A stretch of DNA of 64,000 nt from NCBI GenBank assembly GCA_035539015.1, contig DATLJF010000211.1, positions 1 through 64,000 of the forward strand, read 5' to 3'. The notes under the pieces are model-generated. The model saw nothing but the letters and a program-made list of their open reading frames with translations. It made no database searches and was not told the DNA's origin. Positions within the stretch are counted from its first letter, which is position 1; each line of letters starts with the position of its first letter. Positions 25,172 through 33,198 of the stretch are shown one piece after another. This stretch comes from Stenotrophomonas_A sp035539015. GTDB taxonomy: Bacteria; Pseudomonadota; Gammaproteobacteria; Xanthomonadales; Xanthomonadaceae. Both the position numbers and the translations under genes were made by a program.

Positions 25172-25391
25172 ACCCGGCCTCTTCTTCATCGCGCGCCTGT
25201 TGGCAGGCCACGCACAGGCGTACGCCGGGCACGGCCTTGCGTCGCGCCTCGGGAATCGGCGCATCGCATTCCTCGCAATGCGTCAGGCTCGGTCCTTGCG
25301 GCAGCTGGCTGCGCGCGCGCTTGATCGCATCGTCGACGGTGGCGTCGATCTGGTCCTGCACCGCGCCATCGCCGGCCCATCCGGTTGCCAT
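25125..25391 (-). CDS. ybiI: YbiI-like DksA/TraR zinc-finger protein
   Basis: 88 residues from ATG 25391 (GGAG upstream); the frame extends upstream without homology. Same length as E. coli YbiI and very similar: MATGWAGDGAVQDQ at the start, CEECDAPIPEARR, VPGVRLCVACQQ, GYNRRGSKDSQLR at the end. C39, C42, C60 and C63 form the zinc finger. It lacks the long coiled coil of DksA, so direct RNA-polymerase secondary-channel control is uncertain. Confidence 0.93.
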   Translation of the reverse strand: MATGWAGDGAVQDQIDATVDDAIKRARSQLPQGPSLTHCEECDAPIPEARRKAVPGVRLCVACQQARDEEEAGFSGYNRRGSKDSQLR

Positions 25392-25528
25392 GACGGTCTC
25401 CTGCGTGTGGTCGTTATCGCCACATGGGTGCCCATGCGGGCGGGAACAAGTTCGCTGACGTGCCGCGCACATCGGTTCAGGCTAGCATTCAGGCCGCGCC
25501 GCACTGGGCGGCAAACCCGCAGGTAGCC

Positions 25529-25768
25529 ATGGAAAAGTCCGTTCACCCGTTCTCCGAACTGTTTGCCCAGCTCGGGCTGCCGGCCGATGAGGCCAGCATC
25601 GGCCAGTTCATCGCGCAGCATTCGCCGCTGCCCGATGCCATGCGCCTGGAAGAAGCGCCGTTCTGGAGCCCTTCGCAAGCTGCGCTGCTGCGAGAAGAGC
25701 GTATCGACGATGCCGACTGGATCGTCACCATCGACCAGCTCAACATCGCCCTGCACGCCACGCCGTAA
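25529..25768 (+). CDS. DUF2789 family protein
   Basis: 79 residues from ATG 25529. HPFSELFAQLGLPADEASIGQFI, a conserved Pro-Leu turn, LEEAPFWSPSQAALLRE and ADWIVTIDQLN match DUF2789, a small proteobacterial family of unknown function. The frame opens at 25424, but the upstream part overlaps only promoter DNA shared with divergent ybiI. It is convergent with the response regulator. Confidence 0.88.
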   Translation: MEKSVHPFSELFAQLGLPADEASIGQFIAQHSPLPDAMRLEEAPFWSPSQAALLREERIDDADWIVTIDQLNIALHATP

Positions 25769-25783
25769 GGCGCGGCGAAAGGC

Positions 25784-26155
25784 TCAGCGCGCCACCGCCT
25801 GCGCGCTGTCGAGCATGCCGAGCAATTGCGGCAGCCGGTAGGGCTTGGGCAGGAAGGTGACGTTTTCCGGCAGCGGCGGCAGCTGCGCCCGCGCATAGCC
25901 CGATGACAGGATCACCCGCGCGCGCGGCTGCAGCCGCGCGCTGTGCGCGGCCAGTTCGATGCCCGACACCCCGTTGGGCATGCTGACATCACTGAAGACG
26001 AAGTCGAAACGCTCGCCGCTCTCGAGCAGCGCGAGCGCCTGGCGGCCGTCGTCGACGGTCACCACCCGATAGCCGAAGTCCGGCAACGCATCGCGCATCA
26101 GTTCGCGCAGGCTTTCGTTGTCTTCGACCAACAGGACGAGGGGTTCATTGGACAT
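25784..26155 (-). CDS. Single-domain response regulator
   Basis: 123 residues, one REC domain with no output domain. Acidic pair E11-D12, phospho-acceptor D56 (FSDVSMPN), Ser in VILSSGYA and Lys in FLPKPYR near 105. Its start overlaps the kinase gene by 11 bases, so the two are co-translated. It may feed a phosphorelay or act as a phosphate sink for the kinase. Confidence 0.9.
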   Translation of the reverse strand: MSNEPLVLLVEDNESLRELMRDALPDFGYRVVTVDDGRQALALLESGERFDFVFSDVSMPNGVSGIELAAHSARLQPRARVILSSGYARAQLPPLPENVTFLPKPYRLPQLLGMLDSAQAVAR

Positions 26156-27317
26156 GCTGATGCTCCATGGCTAGCGGCAAGCAAACGGCCACGGTACAGC
26201 CCCGGCCTGGCTCGCTGGATATGACGGCAAACCCGCCGGACTGTACGGCAAAACCAAACACCTGGCTCAGGCCCAGGCCACTGCCCTGGCCCACCGTCTT
26301 GGTGGTGAAGAACGGCTCGAAGGCCCGCGCCGCCACCGCGGCCTCCATGCCGGGGCCGGTATCGGCCACTTCGATGCGGGCGTAGGTGCGCGGCGCCTGG
26401 TCCGGCGCATAGGGCGAGCACCCCTCCCACACCGAATTACGCAACTGCACCTCGCCGCCCTCGTTACAGGCATCGCGTGCATTGACCACCAGGTTGAGGA
26501 TGGCCGCCTCCAGCTGCCCGGCGTCGACATCGATCTCGCCCACCTCTCCCAACGCCTCGTTGAAGTGCAGCCGGCCGCCACAGGCGCGCCGGTACAGCTC
26601 GCAGGAACGCCGCAGCAGGCCATCGACGCGATGCCGCTCCAGCACCATGGCCTGGCCACAGCCGAAGGACAACAACTGCCGGGTCAGCAAGGTGCCGCGG
26701 TCAATGGCGCGCTGCGCCACGCTGACCAATTCATGGGCGCGCGCATCGGTGCCGGGGCGCAGGTCGATCAATTCCAGGCAATTGACCACCACCGCCAGCA
26801 AATTATTGAAATCATGGGCCAGCCCCAGGGTGAGCTTGCCGACCGCATCCATCTTCTGGACTTCGGCCAGCTGCGCCTGCGCTTGCTGCAAACGCTGCTG
26901 TGCCTCGTGGCGCTCGGTGATATCGCGCGTGACCTTGGCGAAACCGGCCAGCTCCTCGCCGCGCCAGATCGGGTCGACGACGACGCTGGCCCAGAAGCGC
27001 GAACCATTCTTGCGCACCCGCCAGCCCTCGCCTTCGAACTTGCCTTGATCGCGGGCGATCTGCAGCACGCGATCGGGCAGCTTTCCGGCGCGATCTTCTT
27101 CGGTGAAGAAATGTGAGAAATGCAGGCCAAGCACTTCGGCCTTGCTGTAGCCCTTGATGCGCTCACCACCCGGGTTCCAGGTACGCACGTAGCCGTGCGC
27201 GTCCAGCATGTAGATGGCGTAATCGCTCACGCTGCGGATGAGCAGCGCCAGTTCGCGCAGGTCATCTTCCAGCCCGGTATCCACGACCGGTCCTGCCGCC
27301 ACCTCGATCGCTTCCAC
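26145..27317 (-). CDS. PAS-domain sensor histidine kinase
   Basis: 390 residues from GTG 27317, which has GGAGG 7 bases upstream; the frame runs on to 27653 but without homology. PAS/PAC domain at about 28-140 (SDYAIYMLDAHGYVRTWNPG, ITERHEAQQRL). The phospho-acceptor His near 167 is in LGLAHDFNNLLAVV, a HWE/NtrB-like H-box. Then comes a HATPase domain with NLVVNARDA, DTGPGM and GQGSGLGLSQV. No membrane segment, so it senses a cytoplasmic signal. It is coupled to the downstream single-domain regulator and divergent from the autotransporter protease across 272 bases. Confidence 0.9.
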   Translation of the reverse strand: MEAIEVAAGPVVDTGLEDDLRELALLIRSVSDYAIYMLDAHGYVRTWNPGGERIKGYSKAEVLGLHFSHFFTEEDRAGKLPDRVLQIARDQGKFEGEGWRVRKNGSRFWASVVVDPIWRGEELAGFAKVTRDITERHEAQQRLQQAQAQLAEVQKMDAVGKLTLGLAHDFNNLLAVVVNCLELIDLRPGTDARAHELVSVAQRAIDRGTLLTRQLLSFGCGQAMVLERHRVDGLLRRSCELYRRACGGRLHFNEALGEVGEIDVDAGQLEAAILNLVVNARDACNEGGEVQLRNSVWEGCSPYAPDQAPRTYARIEVADTGPGMEAAVAARAFEPFFTTKTVGQGSGLGLSQVFGFAVQSGGFAVISSEPGRGCTVAVCLPLAMEHQHVQ

Positions 27318-27589
27318 CTGCCGCCCTCCAAACCTCGGTCGCCAGCCTAGGGGCGGTTTCGTGAAGGGCGTGTCACCTCGAACCTGAAGCGTTCCGCTAC
27401 CGCCGCGCGACTGCCGCTGAACGCGGATGCCGAGTTCAGACAGGTCGCGTATCTCGGCCGGGTGCACGCATCGGATCGTTGCCCTCCGTCTCCTGGTTGG
27501 CGCTCTCCTGAGAAGCCGCCCTGTCCCCGCGCGCCTGCTGGCCGGCGTGCGGGGCATGAGGCAGTGGCCAGCATCAACAGAGGATTCCC

Positions 27590-30500
27590 ATGCCAACGCT
27601 GCCCGTGCTTGAACTTCGACCTTCCCGCCTGTGCAAACTCCAGCCACTGACACTGGCCACGGCGCTGGTCCTCAGCAGCGCCGCCTGCGCACAAGCGGCA
27701 CCCGGCGCGCTGGGTGCGCCGGACAGCTGGGTCACGCCGGAATTCCGGGCCAACCAGGCGCTTGGCATGATCCAGGCCCAATATGCCTACGCGCGCGGCT
27801 TGAACGGGCGCAACATCTGGTTGGGCGTGACCGACAGCGGGGTCATGTTCGATCATCCCGAATTGGCCGCGGTCCACAAGCAGTCGATCCTGGTGGCCGA
27901 CCCGTTGCCCGGGGGCGGCCGTTGTGCGGCGTCGCCGACGGTCACGGAGGACGCCTGTTTCCACGCCACCGGCCATTCGACGCAGGTGGTCTACCAGGAT
28001 GTACCCGACAACATCGATGAGGCCACGCGACAAACGTTGATTGAGAACGACGTGCGGCCTGGCGCTTCCTATGAAAGCCATGGCACTGCGGTGGCCTCGC
28101 AGGCGCTTGCCCGCCGCGATGGCACTGGCATGCATGGTGTAGCGTTCGGCGCGAACCTTGCCAGCGCCCGCGTCCAGGCGCACAAGTACATGGACCTGGC
28201 CGCGGCAGCGGACCTTCCCAATGGCATCACCGTGAGCCAGGAAAACGCGCCAGGCTCCTGGAAGCCCGCCTATGCCGACATGGCGGCACGCGGCGTACGC
28301 GTGATCAACAACAGCTGGGACGTGGCTGCGATCGACCCGAAGGACGCGGAGGATCCCGAGCAGGCACAGCGAGCCGCGCAGACGCGCGAGCGGGAGAAAG
28401 ACGCGTGGGCGGGGGCCGCACGTGTGCACGGAATGATCCAGGTCTTTGCAGCCGGCAATGACAGCGCCAAGCCCCCGGGTGAAGGTGCGCTGCTGCCGGC
28501 GACCCGACCCGACGTCGAGCGGCTGTGGCTGGCGGTAGCCAATCTGCAGAGCACAAGCACGATGCATAGCGATTCGACCCGCTGTGGTGCGGCCGCGCAG
28601 TGGTGCCTCTCCGCGCCCGGCACTCAGCTGCTGAGCGCGGAGATCGACCCTCAACGCAGCAAAGCAAGCGCAACCCCGATCCGCGACGCCGCCGGCAAGG
28701 TGACCGGCCTGCAGGTCGAGGAAGGGATACAAGTGGGCGGGCACAGTGCAAAGACCGGCACATCCTTCGCCACGCCAGTGGTCACCGGCGCGCTGGCGGT
28801 GCTGATGGAGCGTTATCCCTATCTCGACAACGCCCAGGTCCGCGATGTCATGTTGACCACCGCCACCGACCTGGGCGCACCTGGGGTCGATCCGGTCTTC
28901 GGCTGGGGCGCACTCAATCTGCGCAAGGCGATCGATGGCCCCGGGCAGTTGCGCGTGGATACCCAGGTCACGATGAACCAGCGCGCCGGCGGCGCCAAGG
29001 TCTGGCAAGGCGAGGCGTGGGACGAATGGCGCAACGACATCGGCGGACCGGGCCGCCTGGGCAAGGACGGACAGGGTTGGCTGCGCCTGGCGGGCAACAA
29101 TACGTTCGCAGGCGCCGATGTGCGCGGCGGAATGCTTGAGCTGACCGGAAGCAACGCGCTTACCGGTGCGCTGAACGTGCATACCGGCGGCCAGCTGCTG
29201 GTGGCAAAGGGCGCGCTCATGTCCGTACCAGCGCTCACCGTACACAGCGGTCGCGCGCGGATCGACGGCCAGGTGTCTGGCGGCTCGACCTCGGTCGAAG
29301 CGGATGGCGTGCTCGAGGGCACTGGCCAGCTCGGCAGCACCCGCGTGGCCGGTGTGATCTCGCCCGGCGTCGAGGGCGGCGCACGAATCGGCCAGCTGCG
29401 CGTGGACGGTGACTACACCCATCTGGCCAGCGCGCTGTATCGGGTCGACCTGGCCGCCAATGGCGACGCCGACATGCTGGCGGTCAGCGGCAAGGCGCGT
29501 ATCGAAGGCGGCCGGATCGCAGTCACCGCCACTCCCTCGATCGAACAGCTGGGCCAGTCTTTCACCGTATTGACTGCGGCCAAAGGCATCGAAGGCCAAT
29601 TCACCCTCCCGGCTTCGCCCTCCACGTTCCTGGCATTCGTCGCCGGCTACACGCCGACCTCGGCCAGCCTCATGCTCGGTCGCGGGCTACCGTTGGGCAG
29701 CGCCGCTGCCACCGCCAACCAGCGCGCCGTCGCCGCCGCGGCCGATGCCCAGGACAACCGCCAGCCGCTACTGGGAAGCATGCTGACCTTGTCGCCACAA
29801 GGTGCGCGACAGGCGTTCGACCAGCTGAGTGGCGAGGTGCATGCCAGCACCCGGGCGCTGCTACTGGAAAGCAGCCGGATTCCGCGTGAAACGCTGCTGG
29901 CACGGGCCAGGCGATCCGGCCAGGCATCGGCCGATGCCAACTCGCACGCACCGCGCCAGGGCCTGTGGGCGCGCGCTGATCACCAGAGTGATCGGCTCGA
30001 TGGCAACGGCAATGCCGCCGCCGCCCGCTTCGATGGCAATGTGCTGTTGGCCGGTTATGACCTGCAACTCGACAGTGGCTGGACCCTCGGCGCCATGCTC
30101 GGCCACGGCAAGGGCGAAACCAAGGTAGCCGACCGCCAGTCGAAAGCGCGGGTGCGGGCCAATCACATCGGCGTCTACGCCGGCCAGCACTGGGGACCCT
30201 GGGGGCTGGGTGCCGGCTACGTCCATTCCAGGCAGCAGGTGAAAAGCCAACGTAGCGTGACGATGCCTGGCTTGCAGGAAACCCTGGTCGCCAAGTACGA
30301 CACGCGCACCGACCAGGCATTCGTCGAAGGCACCTACCGTTGGAGCAATGGCCAGGTGGCGCTGGAACCCTTCCTGCAATACACCTACTTGCGCCAGGGC
30401 AAGACCGGCGTGGCGGAAACCGGCGGCCTGGCGGCGCTAAGCGGGGGCAGCCCGGCGCAGGACCTCCACCTCGGAACCGCCGGCTTGCGTTGGGAGGCCG

Positions 30501-30778
30501 CGTTGGGTGGGCCGAACCCTGGCGCGCTATCGCTGCGCGGGCAGCTCGCGTACCAGCAGGCTTCACGCGAGTTCACGCCAACGTTGGCGGCGAAGTGGTC
30601 TGGCGCCGACACCTTCCAGATCAGCGGCGCGCCACTGGCTCGCAATGCGACGTTGGTCGGTGTCAGCCTGCTGGCCCGGCCTTCGCGCAATACGGAGCTG
30701 GAGTTCGGTTATGGCGGCGCGTTCTCACGCCGTAGCCGTGACGGATCGATCAATGGCCGTTTCGAGTGGAAGTTCTGA
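27590..30778 (+). CDS. Autotransporter subtilisin-like serine protease (AT1)
   Basis: 1062 residues, AGAGGA upstream. Signal peptide to about residue 36. The S8 protease domain has the full triad: D82 (GVTDSGVMFDHPE), H164 (YESHGTAVAS) and S392 (KTGTSFATPVVTGA). A PATR/beta-helix linker region follows (about 490-740: LRLAGNNTFAGADVRGGMLEL). The C-terminal 12-strand autotransporter barrel (about 770-1062) ends in ...GRFEWKF. It should be exported and displayed on or released from the cell surface (type Va). Divergent PAS kinase upstream may or may not be related. Confidence 0.93.
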   Translation: MPTLPVLELRPSRLCKLQPLTLATALVLSSAACAQAAPGALGAPDSWVTPEFRANQALGMIQAQYAYARGLNGRNIWLGVTDSGVMFDHPELAAVHKQSILVADPLPGGGRCAASPTVTEDACFHATGHSTQVVYQDVPDNIDEATRQTLIENDVRPGASYESHGTAVASQALARRDGTGMHGVAFGANLASARVQAHKYMDLAAAADLPNGITVSQENAPGSWKPAYADMAARGVRVINNSWDVAAIDPKDAEDPEQAQRAAQTREREKDAWAGAARVHGMIQVFAAGNDSAKPPGEGALLPATRPDVERLWLAVANLQSTSTMHSDSTRCGAAAQWCLSAPGTQLLSAEIDPQRSKASATPIRDAAGKVTGLQVEEGIQVGGHSAKTGTSFATPVVTGALAVLMERYPYLDNAQVRDVMLTTATDLGAPGVDPVFGWGALNLRKAIDGPGQLRVDTQVTMNQRAGGAKVWQGEAWDEWRNDIGGPGRLGKDGQGWLRLAGNNTFAGADVRGGMLELTGSNALTGALNVHTGGQLLVAKGALMSVPALTVHSGRARIDGQVSGGSTSVEADGVLEGTGQLGSTRVAGVISPGVEGGARIGQLRVDGDYTHLASALYRVDLAANGDADMLAVSGKARIEGGRIAVTATPSIEQLGQSFTVLTAAKGIEGQFTLPASPSTFLAFVAGYTPTSASLMLGRGLPLGSAAATANQRAVAAAADAQDNRQPLLGSMLTLSPQGARQAFDQLSGEVHASTRALLLESSRIPRETLLARARRSGQASADANSHAPRQGLWARADHQSDRLDGNGNAAAARFDGNVLLAGYDLQLDSGWTLGAMLGHGKGETKVADRQSKARVRANHIGVYAGQHWGPWGLGAGYVHSRQQVKSQRSVTMPGLQETLVAKYDTRTDQAFVEGTYRWSNGQVALEPFLQYTYLRQGKTGVAETGGLAALSGGSPAQDLHLGTAGLRWEAALGGPNPGALSLRGQLAYQQASREFTPTLAAKWSGADTFQISGAPLARNATLVGVSLLARPSRNTELEFGYGGAFSRRSRDGSINGRFEWKF

Positions 30779-30828
30779 GCTGCGGCCAAGCCGCCTAGGG
30801 TGATCGACCCCTCGAACCCGGACCTACC

Positions 30829-30859
30829 GCGCGCCGGCCGTACCAGCCGGCCGGCGCGC
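30829..30859. terminator. Bidirectional hairpin between AT1 and the DUF1328 gene
   Basis: GCGCGCCGGCC (30829-30839) and GGCCGGCGCGC (30849-30859), a perfect 11-bp stem with 9-base loop, placed between two convergent genes. No U-run on either strand. Confidence 0.55.
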
Positions 30860-30864
30860 TGCCT

Positions 30865-31035
30865 TCAAACTTTCTTGGCGATCGACATGCCCACCAGGAA
30901 CAGGATCACCGCGATGATGATGCCGGCCCAGAACAGGAACTTGGCAATGCCCATCGAGGCACCGGCCAGGCCGCCGAAGCCGAGCACGCCGGCGATGATG
31001 CCGATGATGGCGAAAATAATGGCCCACTTGATCAT
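30865..31035 (-). CDS. DUF1328 small membrane protein
   Basis: 56 residues from ATG 31035 (GGAGGAAT upstream). Two hydrophobic helices separated by a Gly/Ala turn (GFGGLAGASMG), ending SIAKKV. The sequence MIKWAIIFAIIGIIAGVLGF is typical of DUF1328/YtjA, often stress-induced in Proteobacteria. The open frame extends upstream but has no sequence support. Confidence 0.92.
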   Translation of the reverse strand: MIKWAIIFAIIGIIAGVLGFGGLAGASMGIAKFLFWAGIIIAVILFLVGMSIAKKV

Positions 31036-31189
31036 GATTCCTCCGCAGATGGCGCGGCACACGCGCCGCTGCTGCGCAAGGTAGGCGGCCCGGCGTCGGG
31101 CCTGGGTGAACAGGGCGCGCAGCGTGCGTGAGTGTCGAACTGGCCGGTGCTCGTGCGTCGTTAGGCTGAGACACTCCCAGGAAACCCAC

Positions 31190-31846
31190 ATGCCCGCTCC
31201 CGAACTGCTCGCCCATCCGTTCTCCTCCTACAGCCAGAAGGTCCTGGTCGCCCTCTACGAGAACGGCACCGACTTCATCTATCGCTCGCTCGAAGACGCC
31301 GACGCCCAGGCGCTGCTGGCGCAGTGCTGGCCGATCAAGCGCTTCCCGGTGTTGCGCGACGGCGAGCGCACCGTACTGGAGGCCAGTACCATCATCGAAT
31401 ACCTCGACCTGCACTACCCCGGGCCGCGGCGCTTGCTGCCACAAGACCCGGACCAGGCCTGGCAAGTGCGGATGCTCGATCGCTTCTTCGACAACTACAT
31501 CTCCACGCCGCAGCAGAAGCTGGTGTTCGACCAGCTGCGCCCCGAATCCCAGCGCGACCCCTATGGCGTGGCCGAGGCCCAGCGCATGCTCGACACCGCT
31601 TATGCCTGGCTGGAGACCCACCTGGACGGCCGCACCTGGGCGGTGGGCGATGACTTCAGCCTGGCCGACTGCGCCGGGGCGCCGTTTCTGTTCTACGCCG
31701 ACTGGACCCACCCCATCGCGCCCGCGTTCGCCCGGGTGCGCGCTTACCGCCAGCGCCTGCTGCAGCGGCCTTCCTTCGCCCGCGCGGTGGAGGAAGCGCG
31801 GCCGTACCGCAGCTACTTCCCGCTCGGGGCACCCGACCGCGACTGA
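31190..31846 (+). CDS. Glutathione S-transferase family protein
   Basis: 218 residues. N-terminal thioredoxin-like domain (HPFSSYSQKVLVALYENG, FPVLRDGERTVLEASTIIEYL, with the cis-Pro of PV and Ser in EAS that bind glutathione). The all-helical C-terminal domain has VGDDFSLADCAGAPFL. The Ser in SSYSQK could be the catalytic thiol-activating residue. Substrate unknown. Divergent from the DUF1328 gene across 154 bases. Confidence 0.92.
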   Translation: MPAPELLAHPFSSYSQKVLVALYENGTDFIYRSLEDADAQALLAQCWPIKRFPVLRDGERTVLEASTIIEYLDLHYPGPRRLLPQDPDQAWQVRMLDRFFDNYISTPQQKLVFDQLRPESQRDPYGVAEAQRMLDTAYAWLETHLDGRTWAVGDDFSLADCAGAPFLFYADWTHPIAPAFARVRAYRQRLLQRPSFARAVEEARPYRSYFPLGAPDRD

Positions 31847-31945
31847 GCTTCCGGCAAGCCGGGCGTCGCGGCCCGGGCGGCGGCGCCCGCCTTCACATCC
31901 GTGGCCTCATGCATGAATGCGCCGGCCTGGTCTAGAATGCGCGCA

Positions 31946-31984
31946 AGCGACGCTGAGGATCCCATCCGCCATCGTCGCTTTTTC
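31946..31984 (+). promoter_or_regulatory. Hairpin plus U-run in the leader of the amino-acid dehydrogenase
   Basis: AGCGACG (31946-31952) pairs with CGTCGCT (31973-31979); the loop contains GGAT-CCC-ATCC, and TTTTTCG follows. It lies about 70 bases before the dehydrogenase ATG. TAGAAT at 31933 resembles a -10 box. Together this could be a short transcript with an attenuator-type terminator, or the terminator of the GST gene. Confidence 0.45.
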
Positions 31985-32054
31985 GTTTCCGCCCCCATCC
32001 AGGCAAAGTTTCGGCTGCAGCACGCATCCGCGTCCGCCTTCGGAGCCCGATCCC

Positions 32055-33158
32055 ATGCTTTTCGAAACGCTCGACACCAGTGGCCATGAACAGGTCGTCT
32101 TCTGCCACAACAAGGACGCCGGGCTGCGGGCGATCATCGCCCTGCACAGCACCGTCCTCGGCCCGGCCCTGGGCGGCGTGCGCATGCGCCCGTACCCCAA
32201 CAGCGAGGCGGCGATCAATGACGCGCTGCGGCTGAGCCGGACGATGACCTACAAGAACGCCCTCGCCGGCCTGAACGTGGGCGGCGGCAAGGCGGTGATC
32301 ATCGGCGACCCCAAGACCGACAAGACCGAGGTGCTGTTCCGCGCCTTCGGCCGCTTCGTCGAGTCGCTCGGCGGGCGCTACATCACCTCCGAGGACGTCG
32401 GCACCGACGTCAACGACATGGAGCAGATCTACCTGGAGAGCGAGTACGTCACCGGCGTGCACCAGGCCCATGGTGGCTCGGGCGACCCGGCGCCGTTCAC
32501 CGCCTACGGTGCGCTGCAGGCGCTGATGGCCTCGCTCAACCGCAAGCTTGGCCACGAGGAAGTGAGCAAGGCCAGCATCGCGATCCAGGGCCTGGGCCAC
32601 ATCGGCATGGAACTGGTGAAGCTGCTGAAGGAACGCGGTGCCAAGTTGATCGTCACCGACCTCGACCCGGCACTGGTCGAACGCGCGGTGAGCGAATACG
32701 GCGCCGAGGCGGTCAAGCCGGATGAAATCTACGACGTCGCCGCCGATGTCTTCGCGCCGTGCGCATTCGAAGGCGCGATCAACCAGGAAACCCTGGCCCG
32801 GCTGAAGACCAAGATCATCTGCGGCACCGCCAACAACCAGCTGGCCGACGTGGCCACCGGCGAAGAACTGCATCGCCGCGGCATCCTTTACGCACCGGAC
32901 TACGTCGTCAACGCTGGCGGGGTGATGAACGTCTCGCTGGAAATCGACGGCTACAACCGCGAGCGGGCGATGCGCTTGATCCGCAGCATCTATCACAACC
33001 TGGAAAAGGTCTTCTCGCTGTCGGCGCAGGAAAACATCCCGCCGCCGCAAGCCGCCGACCGCATGGCGCAAGCGCGCATCGATGCGATCGGCCGGTTGAA
33101 GCTGCCGCTGGGCCGCACCGCGCCGCGCTTCATCCACAAACTGCGCAACGAGCGCTGA
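32055..33158 (+). CDS. Leu/Val/Phe dehydrogenase (ELFV family)
   Basis: 367 residues from ATG 32055. Catalytic lysines in MTYKNALAGLNVGGGKAVI (K67, K79) bind substrate and assist catalysis. The C-terminal Rossmann domain has GLGHIGM near 178-184. Length and motifs fit the leucine dehydrogenase group, which deaminates branched-chain amino acids to keto acids with NAD+. This would start branched-chain catabolism or feed iso-fatty-acid synthesis, a major lipid class in Xanthomonadaceae (inference). Upstream leader carries a hairpin with U-run. Confidence 0.93.
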   Translation: MLFETLDTSGHEQVVFCHNKDAGLRAIIALHSTVLGPALGGVRMRPYPNSEAAINDALRLSRTMTYKNALAGLNVGGGKAVIIGDPKTDKTEVLFRAFGRFVESLGGRYITSEDVGTDVNDMEQIYLESEYVTGVHQAHGGSGDPAPFTAYGALQALMASLNRKLGHEEVSKASIAIQGLGHIGMELVKLLKERGAKLIVTDLDPALVERAVSEYGAEAVKPDEIYDVAADVFAPCAFEGAINQETLARLKTKIICGTANNQLADVATGEELHRRGILYAPDYVVNAGGVMNVSLEIDGYNRERAMRLIRSIYHNLEKVFSLSAQENIPPPQAADRMAQARIDAIGRLKLPLGRTAPRFIHKLRNER

Positions 33159-33165
33159 GCCGCCA

Positions 33166-33190
33166 CTGCGCCGGTGAGCGACCGGCGCAG
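33166..33190. terminator. Bidirectional hairpin between the dehydrogenase and AT2
   Basis: CTGCGCCGGT-GAGCG-ACCGGCGCAG, a perfect 10-bp stem between two convergent stop codons. Confidence 0.6.
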
Positions 33191-33198
33191 AGGTCGCT

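Noticed and set aside
27347..29599. 750-codon open frame on the minus strand
   Set aside because: Antisense to autotransporter protease AT1, whose triad and barrel are clear. The antisense product has typical shadow composition.
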